A DNA stretch of 64,000 nucleotides from Cyathus striatus. Taxonomy: Eukaryota > Basidiomycota > Agaricomycetes > Agaricales > Nidulariaceae. A program made the translations under genes and the position numbers. Position 1 is the first letter of the stretch, and every line of letters begins with the position of its first letter. The notes under the pieces were generated by a model, which worked only from the letters and a program-made list of their open reading frames with translations, was not told the DNA's origin and made no database searches. The stretch covers positions 4,154,001-4,218,000 of the forward strand of contig JAOVFP010000008.1 in the NCBI GenBank assembly GCA_025738555.1, given 5' to 3'. Shown here piece after piece: positions 12,701-24,940 of the stretch.

Positions 12701-13957
12701 CCAGATCGTTCACTTCCAATATTTACCAACCCTGATGTTCCATTACCTGTTCGGACATACTACGAGCACAGGTATGACGTGTATTGATCGTGATTGCATG
12801 GCTTTTACTAACGGAGTAATAGCGCAATCAATCTTTTTAGTTCTTCTAGGCAGTTGAAGAAGACTACGCGGGATGGCTTAGAAGAAATATGGGTTGAGAA
12901 GACATATTTTACAACAGAGGAAGCATTTCCCACAGTTTTGCGTCGTTCTGAGGTTGTCGCAGTGGAGGTAGTAGAAATTTCTCCACTAGAAAATGCCTTG
13001 AACGAGGTGGAAGAAAAAACGAAAGAGCTAACTGCTCTAAATCTGCGATATCAAGCATTAGCGAAGACAGCACAAGTTGTGTCTACTAATGCTTTAGCAA
13101 TGGCTCTTAACAGCGCAGTGGACGCTCCAGCGGATACAGGGATTGCGTCGTACCGGCAAGTATTTTTCAGTCCCGATTATATAGCTCGTCATCCAGAGAG
13201 GGCAGAGCTCGTTGACAAGCTGAGAGGTGCCATTGATGACCAGGTATTGTTGGCTTCGTCCCTTTCTTGTATACCACTCTGATGATATTTGTTTCAGGTC
13301 CGTGTTATTGACAGCTGCCTTAAGCTCCATGGACATTTGTGCCCTCCAGAATTCATTCCTTTCCATGATACCTTGCAGAAATTCTTCAAAAAGAATTTCC
13401 GCGATGAAATACGGAGGTTGGCCGTTGATGGAATGTCGGATTCAATGACAATATCTCCTTCCCTACGATCTACCAATATGGCATCGTCATCTACACAGCC
13501 AATGACACCATATGAACAATCTTTGAAACGAAGTGTTTCTTCTTCGTCGACAGCCCGAGACCACTTTGTGATTCCGCCGCTCCAACTAGGCCGACCCGTG
13601 TTGACACCACCACCACTCAGTCCCCAGTCGCCTACCAGTACCTCGAACCCGATGTTACCTACAAAGCAGACACCATTACAGCGACATCTTGCCCATTTAG
13701 CTAAACACGGTATTAACGGTGTTTCTTCTGCCCCCGGAGACATTGGTGGGAGTGATTCTCTATCAGTAGAATCACCACATAATTCATTCATCAACGTTGG
13801 AAATGGATTGCACACAATTCCGTCCGCGCAAGCCTCCGGCGCCTCCGTTACTGCTCCTTCGTACATTGGAAGCATTGGTTCATTTGGATCGTTAAAGGGG
13901 CGATTTTCTAGATTTGGAAGCCTTAGCTTTGGTAGACGAGGGAACTCGAGTTCATGA
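6762..13957 (+). CDS. DCK1: DOCK-family guanine nucleotide exchange factor (Dck1-like)
   Basis: DOCK proteins activate Rac/Cdc42-type GTPases through a DHR-2 domain; fungal Dck1 works with the ELMO-like Lmo1. Thirteen exons join in frame to about 2,189 residues: 6762-6997, 7061-8716, 8766-10559, 10605-11190, 11237-11368, 11426-11815, 11869-11943, 11994-12168, 12218-12296, 12350-12488, 12545-12771, 12823-13243, 13298-13957. Order of parts: an N-terminal SH3-like segment (VGDEVYAFEKY and EWYRGYVV, residues about 45-85), a helical region, the C2-like DHR-1 (RNELYIKLWCGEFS onward, about residues 660-810), armadillo-like helices, then DHR-2 from about residue 1600 (HRKETLCLLILDYLGKGKAW, YYRVTFYGSFP, YRGYEWEKFGAF, EIWVEKTYFTTEEAFPTVL). 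The tail is Ser/Pro-rich with PPPLSPQSP-type motifs. The splice at 10560 has two possible acceptors three bases apart. Confidence 0.93.
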
Positions 13958-14176
13958 CATGTTATGATTATTTGGTTTATATTAGGCTAAACGATTTGGA
14001 ATCTACTCCATCTTTTTATTTTATTTTGCTAATGCTCGTTGTGCAATACACCACTAGCCAAGTAGTACTTGTAGCTTTTGCTTATCATTTGTATTTTATT
14101 CTCTCGTTTCTGTAGTTTCCCTATTTTATGGTTACATTTTTGAAGTAGCAACAAAAAGTTGTAAGATAAGTTGGTG

Positions 14177-15267
14177 CTATTTGCAGCTGACATGCTTGGG
14201 CTTCCATTTCCCCACACCATCAATTTCAGACCAGACACGGACGACCGGAGGTACATGTCCTTCTACTGTAAGTACACGCGTACACAAATGGCAGGGATCG
14301 ACAAATAATGTTTCGTAAGAATTCAACAGGTCCTATAGGGATGTTGTGGGAAGAATGACCAGGTGCACAAAGAAACTCACTATAACAGACTGAAGAGGAG
14401 CGTCAGGTTCTGAATGCAACATTTTGGAGATTTGCTGGGATACCTGGCGAAATACGGCAAAATTGGACTGCGAATGCGGTGCTTTCTAAATAGGACATCT
14501 AATGAAAGCATTGAACAGTATGGAGCACAAGTAAACGCGTACCTTTTCTCGTGAACCAAACGTGGAAACTGTCTCGACGACAAGGGCTGGGTCAGCTTCA
14601 GACTTGGTATCGAAAGTAACGTAAGCGGTTAGAACATCTGGAGTGATAAGACGAAGTATTCTGGGTTTGGTGGAAGACGTTGAGGGCGGCGGAGTGTGAT
14701 GCCAAATATGGAGCCTTGACTTGTGTGAGCGGTTGAACTGAAGAACGTAATCATGAAGGTCTTGCAGAGAAAGAGGTGAAGCGGCGGAATCTAAGGGAGG
14801 AAACAGAGGGGGGCGAGTAGGTTCAACATTCACGTAGGGCTGTGGAGACTCCGGTGTAGGGGGTCGACTAGTTGATTTATTCAAACAAGAATAAGGTAAA
14901 GGTATATGTTAGATGGGGCATGAGCCACAGACCGTCGCTTTCTATTTTCCCTGCGGGGATTTGTTGTGAGTTCGGTGGGATCGGACTCGAAACTGGATTG
15001 TGCACATTTAAGTGCCTGTTGGACAGGAGAAGAACGGATGGTATCAGCAACTTGATGAAGCTGAGTGAACTGGGAACGAATATCATTTTGGGCGGGAGAA
15101 AGAGGCGAAGGCTGAGAAGGAGAGCGCAGAAGATGGGGAGGAACGCATCTGAGGGCAGTGACACGATTGTACAAGTCGGTAAGGTTTTGGATTTGGGCTT
15201 GAAGGCCTGCAACATTGCTGGAGTCTGAAATATTGGTGGAAGAATCGACTTGCATGTCGTTGGACAT
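14177..15267 (-). CDS. MED27: Mediator complex subunit 27
   Basis: Med27 belongs to the tail/upper-tail part of Mediator, which links activators to RNA polymerase II. Four exons on the minus strand (15267-14933, 14867-14543, 14485-14381, 14332-14177) give 306 residues in frame. The N terminus has a coiled coil (LQAQIQNLTDLYNRVTALR). The C terminus carries the family end FRQVSQQISKM, then SYETLFVDPCHLCTRVL and EGHVPPVVRVW, with a Cys-x2-Cys pair typical of the MED27 zinc-binding tail. The stop is convergent with the DOCK gene, 219 bases away; that gap holds only A/T-rich 3' sequence. The family call rests mainly on the last 85 residues. Confidence 0.82.
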
Positions 15268-15386
15268 TCTAGTAAAGTATAATGCAAATGGCGTACAGAA
15301 CTAGAAATTGAGAGGGTAATAGGATATAACAAGTACTTTACTTTACACCAAGTCACGTGAAGTGATATACAAATGATCAAATAAAT

Positions 15387-15995
15387 CTAATCGTCAGACC
15401 AAACTGCTATACCCACTAATCCTCCCCATGTATCTGACCCATCGGCAAGTTGTCCTATCAGAAAGTTAAGTGCGAAGGGTTTGCCACGGAGATTAATGGT
15501 AAATGAATGAAGGTTGCGCAGTGTGTGTAGTTGGGAGGCAAGTGGATCGAGAGTGTCCGGGTTGGAGGGGGGTGCGAAGGGCAGAACACCGCTAAAGGAC
15601 AGCGTATTTGGTTGCACATTGCACTGAGGGAGGAGAGAGGGAGTGAGCGTCGAGGACAACAGAGACAGAGGTTAGACATACAGAGGACTCGGACAGCCCA
15701 AGGACGGCGATGACATTGGGAATGTGGTCTCGGCCATAATGACCGTAACCGAGCCACAGCGCAAGGTCTGAGAACTGGTCTGATTCGGAAGAGAATGTGA
15801 GAACAGAGGAGGATGCGAGAGAGACAGCGGCTAGATGGGCAGATTGGGCGAGATGCTGGAGGAAGCGAAGGGAGGGCGAGTGGGAGGGAGGAGGGAGACA
15901 TTGGTGGGATAGAGGAGAAGGGCGGCGGGGAGGAAGCTGGAGGAAGAGAGAGAGGCAAGGGTTGAGGCAGACTGCTCATGAGACTCGGAAGACAT
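15387..15995 (-). CDS. Small protein of unknown function
   Basis: I do not recognise this gene. An ATG at 15995 opens a Ser/Leu-rich frame (MSSESHEQSASTLASL), which must shift frame, possibly through a 44-base intron with a weak GTCTCC donor ending CTCCAG, to reach a more protein-like segment (HLAQSAHLAAVSLASSSVLTF, then DLALWLGYGHYGRDHIPNV). A second intron leads to the C-terminal exon ending LIGQLADGSDTWGGLVGIAVWSDD with a stop at 15387. The result would be about 185 residues with no signal peptide or membrane segment. The end, G-x-VGxxxWSD, loosely recalls small proteasome-assembly chaperones, but this is too weak to name it. It is divergent from the LETM1-like gene over 118 bases. Confidence 0.5.
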
Positions 15996-16113
15996 TAGTT
16001 GATAATTTATTTACAATTATTGATTTAGATTATATATTACATAAAGGTTATCACGTGAGAATATGATTTGGTTTTTTATGAATAATTGTGTGTTTCGCTC
16101 TGGTCGTTCAGTT

Positions 16114-17476
16114 ATGCTCCATTCATTTTCGAGACCCATTCGTTGTTTTCGCCGTCCTTGCGCTCCCCGGCCCCCTCCTTCGTCCCCTCTCCCCTCCTCC
16201 TCAGACGAGTCCGTCTCGCATCTACCCTCCCCGGCACTCCCCAGCCTCCCAAAGACGACTCTGTTCCCCAAATCCCGCTCTCTTCCCAGAAACATCCCAA
16301 GCTTGACCTCAGGCCCGCCCCCATAAAACACATCCCCTCTGGCAACACCCCTCACCACACACCCTCTCCTGCCAAGCACTCCTCTTCTACCTCCTCCCTT
16401 TCCTCCCATTCCACTCCAAAACTTCCTCCCCTGCGCTCCCTTCTGACCACCACCACCATCTCAGACCCTCTTCCTATAATGATGGATTAGCTCCTCCTCC
16501 CGAGGGTGCGTCTACTATCAAGAGAGGTTTGCATCATCTTGTTCAGCTTGCCGTACGAATCTATTCTGCTCATTTCCTCCCCCCATTGTTCCCTCATGCC
16601 TCGTCCCACAGAAATTCTATTACCGCGGTGTCAAGCTAGTCATATCCCGTCAGAAAGAGGTCTCCCATATCAGGGCCCGTATATCTGCGGGAGACGCTCC
16701 TCTCAGCCGATATGAGAACAGGTTCATTTTAACCCAGAAGAACGATGTCTCAAAGTATGTGTGCTCCCCTCTCGTTTCCACCTCCAATCTCATTCCTTGC
16801 TCCATCTCCACAGAGTCGTCCCGTTTGTTCTTATAGCTCTCATTGCAGAGGAGATAATTCCGTTAATTGTCGTCTTTGCTCCATCCGCGTTACCCTCCAC
16901 TTGCATTCTTCCTTCCCAGCGTGCCACTATCCGTCAGAAACGCGTGGAGAAAATCGTCGCTTCCACGAAAATAATCGAACTCTCTTTGCACAGCTCAAGT
17001 CTCTTGAAAAACCTCCAGGTCATCTGTCTCCCGAGTGCTTGCGTACCCCCGGTGCCTCCGCTGCCGTTTGCGAGTACGTATTTCTTCCCACTGTGTAAAA
17101 CCATCAATCCTCTGATATCTTTCCTTTGCTGTAGTCTATTGAGTCTCTCTACCTTTGGTGGTAATGCACTCCGCATTCGTCGCATTTCCAGACACCTCCA
17201 AACCGTTGCTGCTGATGATAAGCTTATTCTTCAAGATAACTTGAGGCTATCTGAGGAAGAACTTGACGATGCTCTTTTTGAGCGTGGATTGTAATTATCT
17301 TCCACACACTATCTTCATTTACAACATGTTGTTCATCCTGTTCATCTAGCACTTCAACCAATCTTTCTCTTGACGCGAAGGAGGCAACTCTCCAACGTTG
17401 GCTTCAATATGTTGAAGGACCAAATACTGAACACCCTATATCACGTCGTCTCTCATTGCTCTTGGTTAGGCATTAG
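16114..17476 (+). CDS. LETM1-domain mitochondrial protein
   Basis: LETM1-type proteins sit in the mitochondrial inner membrane and act in K+/H+ exchange or in contact with mitoribosomes. The ATG at 16114 starts a basic, Arg/Ser-rich leader (MLHSFSRPIRCFRR) that suits mitochondrial import. The core is clear: GASTIKRGLHHLVQLA, spliced to KFYYRGVKLVISRQKEV, LSRYENRFILTQKNDVSK, a membrane segment VVPFVLIALIAEEIIPLIVV followed by FAPSALPST, then a helical domain with LSLSTFGGNALRIRRI, ADDKLI, LSEEELDDALFERG and a C-terminal WLQYVEGPNTEHP. Introns lie near 16548-16607, 16757-16815, 16944-16994, 17074-17130 and 17291-17350. The first 130 codons, in C/T-rich DNA, change frame at least twice and I could not settle their exons. 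Confidence 0.8.
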
Positions 17477-17551
17477 CGCTCAATACCCATATGTATCCGT
17501 AGACTACAACACACAGTATATAATCCTCGCTTTATTTAATATATTCACTCC

Positions 17552-20500
17552 CTACACTTCCCGCAAACGTGCATATATAAGGACCCTCCAATTCTCCTTT
17601 TTCCATGGTGCTAAATGAACTGCTCTCTGTGCCTCCCTCAACCCTTGCTTCGTGCTCCTTTCATCTAACATTGTTCTCGCGACACTCCGTAGTACCTCCG
17701 TTTCTGAACCTTCATCGGCATGAACATCCAGTACATTCGCCAGTACTGCCAGAGTAGAATTTGGATATCCAAGCTGCAGAGCGAGTGTTCCCAGTCGTTT
17801 CCGCGGTACTGTTTCAGATGGTTCAGCATGCACGCTCTTCTGCGCCACAAGCAGTGCTTTTTGCGGGTTATTCTGCGTGATTAATTAGCCGGGACTTCAC
17901 CAATAAAGCATGTCTGTACTAACCTGCTCAAGGTAATATTGGACAAGTAGGTAATCCACTTCCCTCTTAGGATCCGCTTTTCGACGTTCCTCCCAGGTTA
18001 ATGCGAGTATCTCAGAAAGAGCAGCATCAACAAGACTTTCGTCATCTGTAAGCATGCCCATTCCTGCCAATGTATTAATGGCAGTGACGTTTCCTGGATC
18101 TGTTGTAATACTGGCAATGCAATCAACAAGTAGAAGATCAACTACAGGGGCTTATCAGCACCCACCACTCGAGCAAAAGATTCTTTGCGGATTCTTTAAA
18201 TTCAGCCGTTCCGATGGCCCACATGGTTTGCGCCAATAAGATCGAAGTTTGTCCCCTAAGCAAGAGGTCGTCATTCGCTGCCGCGGTGGCTCTCTGAAAT
18301 TCTTCCAGTGCAGCCTCTAAGTTCCCATCTAAAAAGTGAGCTATTCCAGAATTGGAATGGGCTTGTACCCGGAGAGTTCGTATCATGCCCGAATCGTTCC
18401 CGCCCAGTAGCCCGATGACACTCTCAAAGCAGGCTAATGTGCCAGCGAAGTCACCCAACGATAGTCGAATCCGCCCTAGAGTTGAATTGGCTATGGTATA
18501 ATGCTTTTCGACAGTAGGATCTTCGGTATCCTCGTAGACACCCTCAAGAATTGCAATGGCCTCTTGCACACACGCCTCAGCTAACTCGAGTTTTCCGATC
18601 TCTTCGCATACGAGTGCGAACAAATGCAGCCCCCCTGCATCGTTGGGTCTTAATAGACAGTACCGATCCAATATAAAGAATGCAGGCAGTAAAGCATCAG
18701 CAGATTTATGTACCTTAATCTGAGTCGCGAATGTATTGAAAACATTTACTGCAAACTCATAGTCTGATTCAGGCTGTGAGGAAAGTTTTATTAAATCTAG
18801 TGTCTCAGCATCAAAATCATGTGCTTACGACAGAGGTTGTCAATCCAGTCGCATGTTCTAGCAATGCTGTAGCTTCTTTGTTATTCCCTGTAGCAGATGC
18901 TATTAGACTTTGGCCCACCCATGCCAGTGTAAAATCAGGGTCTATTATTTGAGCACGTTCCAATGCCTCAGACGCAAGCTCCAAATCATTGTGAAACAAA
19001 TAGAGTAACCCAAGGTTCACCCAGATACTAGCATTCTGAAAGACCATTCAGCGTGGATATAGACACAAAGAAAGTTCCTAACCTTCGAGTCAATCTCAAG
19101 TGCTTTAATATAGGCGTGTTGAGCAGCCTTGGGGTGAGGTACAAACTGCGCATTTCCAAGTGACATCCAGTATGAATCATTCACAGAATCTTCCCGTATA
19201 GCTTCCATCAAACAATGAACAACTTTCTCCTCGAACTTTGAACGAGAATCTTCTGTGATCGACCCTCGCACAAGTAGACATTGGAGAGAAACGCCGAGGT
19301 CGAACCAGCTGCTGCCATTGTTCTGTTGTGTAGAAGAAGTCAAGGAGATGCGATAGCTGTATGCGAAAGCAGCTACTTTCAGGGCTGTTGTCCCATCCAT
19401 AACTGTGCCATCGCTTATCGAGTCCATCGGTAGCACATCTGCAATACGGTTGATCGCATCCACGGATGGAAATGACAAGATAGTTTTCATTAATGTACGA
19501 ATAGCAATCTCATCCACAAATTTAGTCTGCAGCGAGAGGAAGAACGCTGAGTCACCAATAATTTTCCACGCAAGACCACGAAACCCTGGACTTTGTTCCA
19601 CCATTGCAAGCCCAGTTTTGATTGCTTGTTGAAATGAAAACTGCGCACGTAGCAAAAAACCCTCGCGCAATTCTTTTGATCCCAGATCAGCATAACACTG
19701 AGAAAGTGACGCGAGAACACTTATTTCGCCTGGATGGTCCATCAGAATGCTGCTGTAAATATTCACCGCATCCTGGAATAATCCTAGCCGGCTTTTTACA
19801 TCGGCAATAAAGTAAAGAGGCATCCAGTTTTGTGGCTCTAGCTCTTCTGCCCGTGTAAGCGCTTTAATGGCAGCAGCGTGCCGTCCAGCTCTACTATATG
19901 CTTCACCAAGACGGAGCCATAGAATTCCATCATCAGGTTCAGCTCTCAGAGCAATCTGGCAGGCTTGGATTGCAGCTGAGTAATTTTTACGGTTCTGACA
20001 CAGAACGGTGAGAGAGAGAGTAAGAATTCAAGAGAGGAAATGCTTACGATCTCTACGACACCGAGAGCTTTCCATGCCCAAGAGTTAGCAGGAAGATATC
20101 TCATGGGTGCAGTGCTGTCATCTTTTATTCCAGAGTCTAACCCTCCTTCTCCTTCAATAGTTCTGCGAGCAACTACTTCCACAAGGTCCCACTCCCGATC
20201 TTCAGCAAAGCTCTGCACTAGCCGTTCTGCGGCTTCTGTCTCGCGAGGATCCAACTCGAACGCTTTCTGGAAGCACTTTGAAGCTCGCACAGGATCAAGC
20301 GGGGATGCATATTCCGAATAATATACTCCAAGAGATGTGAATGCAGGAGCGAACGAGGAATCGTGCTTCAAAGAGTTGATGAAATACTTGTAAGCTTCCT
20401 CACGCCGTGTCTCTAAGGTAACCTTCAGATCAAGCACTTTACTTGAAACAACATTACTTGCCTCCGATTTCCCAGCAGCATTTGCCAAGACGCCATAAAC

Positions 20501-22606
20501 AACGCGCCCTGTCAGACTCTCGCCCATCCAAGTCGTTCAGGACTTCAAGCACCCCCTTCAATTGCTGTATGCCCATATCTGTATTACCCATTTTACATTG
20601 ACACCAACCAGATTCTTCACGTGCTCTTAATCCCTCGTCTTCTTCCGTTCCAATCAGATTAGAAACCTTTTCAAACAAAGATCCTGCGTCTTCCCAGCGC
20701 ATGGTTTTTTCCAAAATGTATGCATGGCCCATAAGGGCTGGCACATTCTCCGGAGAGCGGGCGAGAATATCTTTTATAATGGGTAATGCACGGGGATGAT
20801 GTTTTGGGGGATAAAGGTGAACGTAAGATGTTGCAAGAACTACTTGAATACCAGTCCGCGTTCTGCACATTGAGATAGAAAGTTACCTATGATGTGGTGG
20901 CACTCACTGTGATAACTTTTGGCCGGTATCTGCTTCGACTTTATTCAGAATGTTTAGCCCGTGTCGAGCCACCTTTATCGCATTTTCATAGTCATATTCT
21001 TCAAGATGAATCTCTGCCAATATTCTGTTGCCTACAATTGTTTCTGAAGCAGTGGAATATGCATTCTACATGTGAAATGATAAGCTTCACTGAACAAAGA
21101 ACCGATAAACGCGACAATTTACCAAAACAACATCAAGAGGGTCCTCAACATGTTCTTCTCTCGGGTTATTTTCCTGTTTTTCTTGCCCATCTTCAGATTC
21201 AAGCAATGGTACTCCGATGTAGTTCAGATATCCTTTGAGCAATAACGAAATAGAACTTTCGGGAAACAGCTCAATAAACTGGCGAAGGTTGTTGTAGCCA
21301 TAGTCAGCTGCAACAGGGATACGTCAGAGAGGCGTATACATTAGCTTCGATGGATGATATATATACCGATGTTTTCGTGGTCCTGACTTTCCAAGAAATG
21401 CGTCCATAAATCTATGTCTGGAATGTTCAAAAGGACAGCCCCAGAAGCCATATCATCCACCTCCCCCAATAAGCTAGCTTTTGTCTGTGCTGATTCAGTA
21501 GTATTTGGAAGGGCTTGAAGATATCGTTGTTTAAACCTGAAAAGCTTGGACTCTGTTTCACGACGTAGTTCATCCGAGGTATTTGGATGGTTCAGTATTT
21601 CACTATACAGTGCAGGTAGCTGTACTAGCGTTAGAAGCAAGGTGAGGAATACGCTGAACGCGACGCACTCGGGATTTACTCCATATTTCGCAGCCGACTT
21701 CTTTCCTTATCGCCTCAGGACCAGCTGCGCCTAGTCGTGTTCTCCTTTTCTCGACTTCTTTGCAGAGATGCTCATCCTCGACCTTTTCTAGTATATCGAC
21801 AATTTCATTTAGTGTTGAGAGTGTGTTGTGAATAGCCACTTGTATCTCGAATGTTGTCGTTGCAGCTGGATTTGTGGCATCTGGTTCCGGCAGCGAGGAC
21901 AAGAGAGAGTAAAATGGAGAGTCATGAAGAAGGTGCGACAGAGTATCAACGAGCTGCGTGGAAAAAGTAAGAAGTGTCGCGGTAAACAAGATCGCGGTGT
22001 ACCTGAAGTCTGTCTCCACGCTTTCGACGGAAATCAACAAGCTTCCACAATGTTTCTGCGCATTTAACAGCATCTTCTCTGGGTTGGGATATGAGCTAGA
22101 CGGTCTTCGTGTCATAAAGAGCGCAACTTACGCCTTCAGATGCGTACCCATGATATGCAACAGGGTCTCAGCATACTGTTCCCACTTTTCCGTCCGCTCA
22201 TAAAATTTTGAGATACCCTGGATCCAAATATGAGAACCATTGCAGTACAAGACACGTAGATGGTGTCCCTACCTGCCATGCGAGAAGCTGGTCTGGACTA
22301 CACTGGATAGCTTTGCGATAACTCTGCAATGGCCAGTCAAACCGATTTCAGACAAAAAAACCAGTAGTTGAGATTACTTGCTCGCTTTGGTCATACTCGC
22401 CAAGCTCTAGGTGCGAAAAACCTAAGAGCACATGTCTACCGGTGGGTTAGTGTTTTGAGCAGGAAACACGAAATAAATGGGTCATACGCAGTGTAATTCT
22501 CTGGTTCGTAGTCGAGTACGCGACTGGCGGCGTCCTTGGCCGAGTTGTAGTCTTTCTTGTTAATAGAGTCTCTGGCAAGCTTCAGCTGGTTTTTGATAAA
22601 TGACAT
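17552..22606 (-). CDS. SKI3: Superkiller protein 3, TPR scaffold of the Ski complex
   Basis: Ski3 (TTC37) is the tetratricopeptide scaffold that holds the Ski2 helicase and Ski8 and feeds mRNA to the cytoplasmic exosome for 3'-5' decay. The N terminus MSFIKNQLKLARDSINKKDY, followed by NSAKDAASRVLDYEPENYTA, matches the family start. TPR units recur along the whole gene: SHLELGEYDQSEQSYRKAIQ, SFAPAFTSLGVYYSEYASPL, WLRLGEAYSRAGRHAAAIKA, SIWVNLGLLYLFHNDLELAS and others. About a dozen introns of 45-60 bases interrupt it on the minus strand. The estimated length, about 1,400 residues, suits fungal Ski3. It ends in LREAQRAVHLAPWKKENWRV, a typical C terminus, 75 bases from the convergent LETM1-like gene. 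Confidence 0.92.
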
Positions 22607-22835
22607 GATGTGCAAGGAGCGTCGGGATCCCCACACTCGATAAGATGCCTTGATCAATGTCGTAAATAAAGGTACACAGGGTCGAATATCCACATTTTAT
22701 TCCATTTGCCGGGTATCATTAATATATATACAAGATAAAAAGCATGTACACAATATATGGATAAGGATTATAGGTGTATGTACCTTTGACGAAAGCAACC
22801 AAAGCAACCCAAAAGATAAAAAAACAAATCGATTT

Positions 22836-24634
22836 TCAAGGAGTGGTCGAACGCAAATATTCAACAAAATCAACCAAGAACCTTACCTGCTCGTACGTTT
22901 CAATGGCCTTGAGGCTCCTGCGCATCCTGACCAAATCAATGACCTTTGCTATAAGTTGAATGGTATCATTCCGAGTAGAACCATCGGTGGACGGGACAGA
23001 GCCGGGGGTGCTCTCGAGCCAGCCACAGAGACCGAGTTTTATGAGCCAGCAACAGGCAATGACACCTGCGCGACCGACGCCACCACGACAGTGAACGAGA
23101 ACGGGTATGCCGCGAAGTGTGTAAGTATGAATGAGTTCGATGAGATAGGTGTCCAGAATCGATGGTGCAATAGGCGGTAGACCTTCTGGGGCAGGTATTC
23201 TGTACGACATGAGTGAACTGCAGGGGAGGTACAGGAGGGAGGCACACGAACCGAAGGATATCGATGCCAATTTCGTGGGCAAGTTGCTTGTATTCTGGCC
23301 AAGGTGCCCCCAAGAACTGGAGTTCGTCGTCGTCCAAGCAGCTGTGGAAGAGATGAAAACAAGGGGGAGCTAAAGGTGGAAAGACGCACCAGACAATGCA
23401 GCCCACTCCCAGGTCTTTCATGCGATTAAGGTCAGTTTTAAGATCGCGGCATACACCGCTTCGGCCACGTATGGGGCCCTGCAGACGAACTGGGAGATAT
23501 GAGCGGGAGACGAGGGGGCATAGAGCAAAACGGACCTTTCTTTCCAGGACAGGATGACATGAGCAGATTGCCAATAGAAAGGGAAGGAAGCAAAGGAGTG
23601 GCGGAGCTTAAGAAGAAGACGGATCAAGGAAGGCCCTGCAGCAAGGAGCAGGGTGGGGGACATACGCTTTGGGGGGAAGATCGGGGGAGGCGAGGGGTGG
23701 TTTGGGAAAAGGCTGCTTGTCGAGGCGATGGGATAGGGGGGAAGAAAGAGAGACGGCAATGGTGGTATCAGAGATGAGTGGACGTTTGCGCTTTCCAATG
23801 AGGGGAGGGGAGGGGATCTGGGGGAGGTCAGTGGGGGAGGTGGCGATGGCGGTATTTATGGCGGCGTGGAGAGCCTCGGTGACGGTGGCGCGGGAGGCGA
23901 CATGGGGGGTGGCAGGGAGGGGAGGGAGATGGGAAGGGAGAGGGATGGTGTGACGGGGAGTGCGTATGCGGGGAAGGGCGAGACGGTCGAGGGTGAGGGA
24001 GGGAGGGATGTCGAGGACGGTGGGGACGAATGGGGAGTCGGCGTTGTCGCGGAGAAGGGCGTGGGAAGCGAGAAACGGGAGAAGATCGAGGGGGATGATG
24101 GACGAGATGCTGCAATTCAAACATGATTTAGATGGGCAAAAAAAAAAAGGATGTGACGAGAACAGACTTGATGGGATGGGAGGCGGATGTTTTGAGGGCA
24201 TGCGAGGGGGGGAGGTGTGCGGACGGGGGCGCGAACAGGGGCTCGTCGATGGCAGCGGAGATCTGGTGGAGCAGGACGGGATCGGGGGCGGGGGTGCCGG
24301 TGGGCCCATAGACGGGGACGGGAGGCGGGGAGGGAAGAAGGGGACGGACGGGCCACCAGGGCTGGGCCTGTGCGGGGGAGCTGAGCTGGAGGAGACGGAG
24401 GGAGCTGAAGTAGTCGGGCTGAGCGAGGGAGAGGGGCTGGTAGAGGACGGGGCAGCCTTTGGGGCCGAACTTGAGACGGTTGTATTCGCTAGCGTGGTGC
24501 TGGGAAGCGAGAGCGGCGAGGAGATGGGGCTGTGGCTGGGGCGGGTGGTGGGCGGGGTTCGGGGGTGGCGGGGGGACAGGAGGGAGCGGGGGGGCTGCAG
24601 CAGGTTGAGGGAAGGAGTGGATGAGAGTGGCCAT
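22836..24634 (-). CDS. Dual-specificity protein phosphatase with Pro-rich N-terminal half
   Basis: A cysteine-dependent phosphatase. The signature loop VHCRGGVGRAG (HCx5R) has its catalytic Cys at about 23088-23090, and the general-acid side is CCLDDDELQFLG. Exons on the minus strand run from the ATG at 24634 (MATLIHSFPQP), spliced at HPIN to SSIIPLDLLPFL, at PPKA to SATPLLPSLSIGNLL, at GKKV to RLQGPIRGRSGV, then CRDLKTDLNRMKDLGVGCIV, EIGIDILRIPAPEGL and the loop exon ending at 22836. The catalytic part, about 200 residues, most resembles CDKN3/KAP-type phosphatases of basidiomycetes. The first 270 residues are proline-rich (five prolines in a row near residue 20) with no recognised domain. 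The shared 306-base upstream region faces the chitin synthase. Confidence 0.85.
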
Positions 24635-24940
24635 GGGATGTGGATGAGGGAGTAGAGTATTGGATTTAGTTTTTCCCTTGGATACCAACACGTGTGAATA
24701 AACAGAAATCTTGACCAACCCTCTCCTACTCTAATTCTCCCCTTCCACTCCTTCCATTCCCTCCTCCTTCCCGCCTCTCTTCCCTTCTTTCTCTACACTA
24801 CTCTTGGCTATTACAGCAGGCCTGCCTCTCTCTTCTCCCTCGCTCGCTATCCCTGTCGCTATCCCCCCCTTCCCTTCTCTTTTCCCTTCCCCTTCTCTTT
24901 CCTCTCCCCCTCCCCCTCCCTCCCCCTTCCCCTCCCTCCC
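24635..24940. promoter_or_regulatory. Divergent promoter region, phosphatase / chitin synthase
   Basis: The half nearest the chitin synthase start is a strong polypyrimidine run (about 24720-24940, almost only C and T on the plus strand). Such CT-rich blocks are common just upstream of highly expressed fungal genes. An open frame through it is compositional noise. Confidence 0.45.

Noticed and set aside
23669..24655. Long Gly/Glu-rich plus-strand frames opposite the phosphatase gene
   Set aside because: They mirror the Pro/Ser-rich coding strand; no start context or domain supports them.
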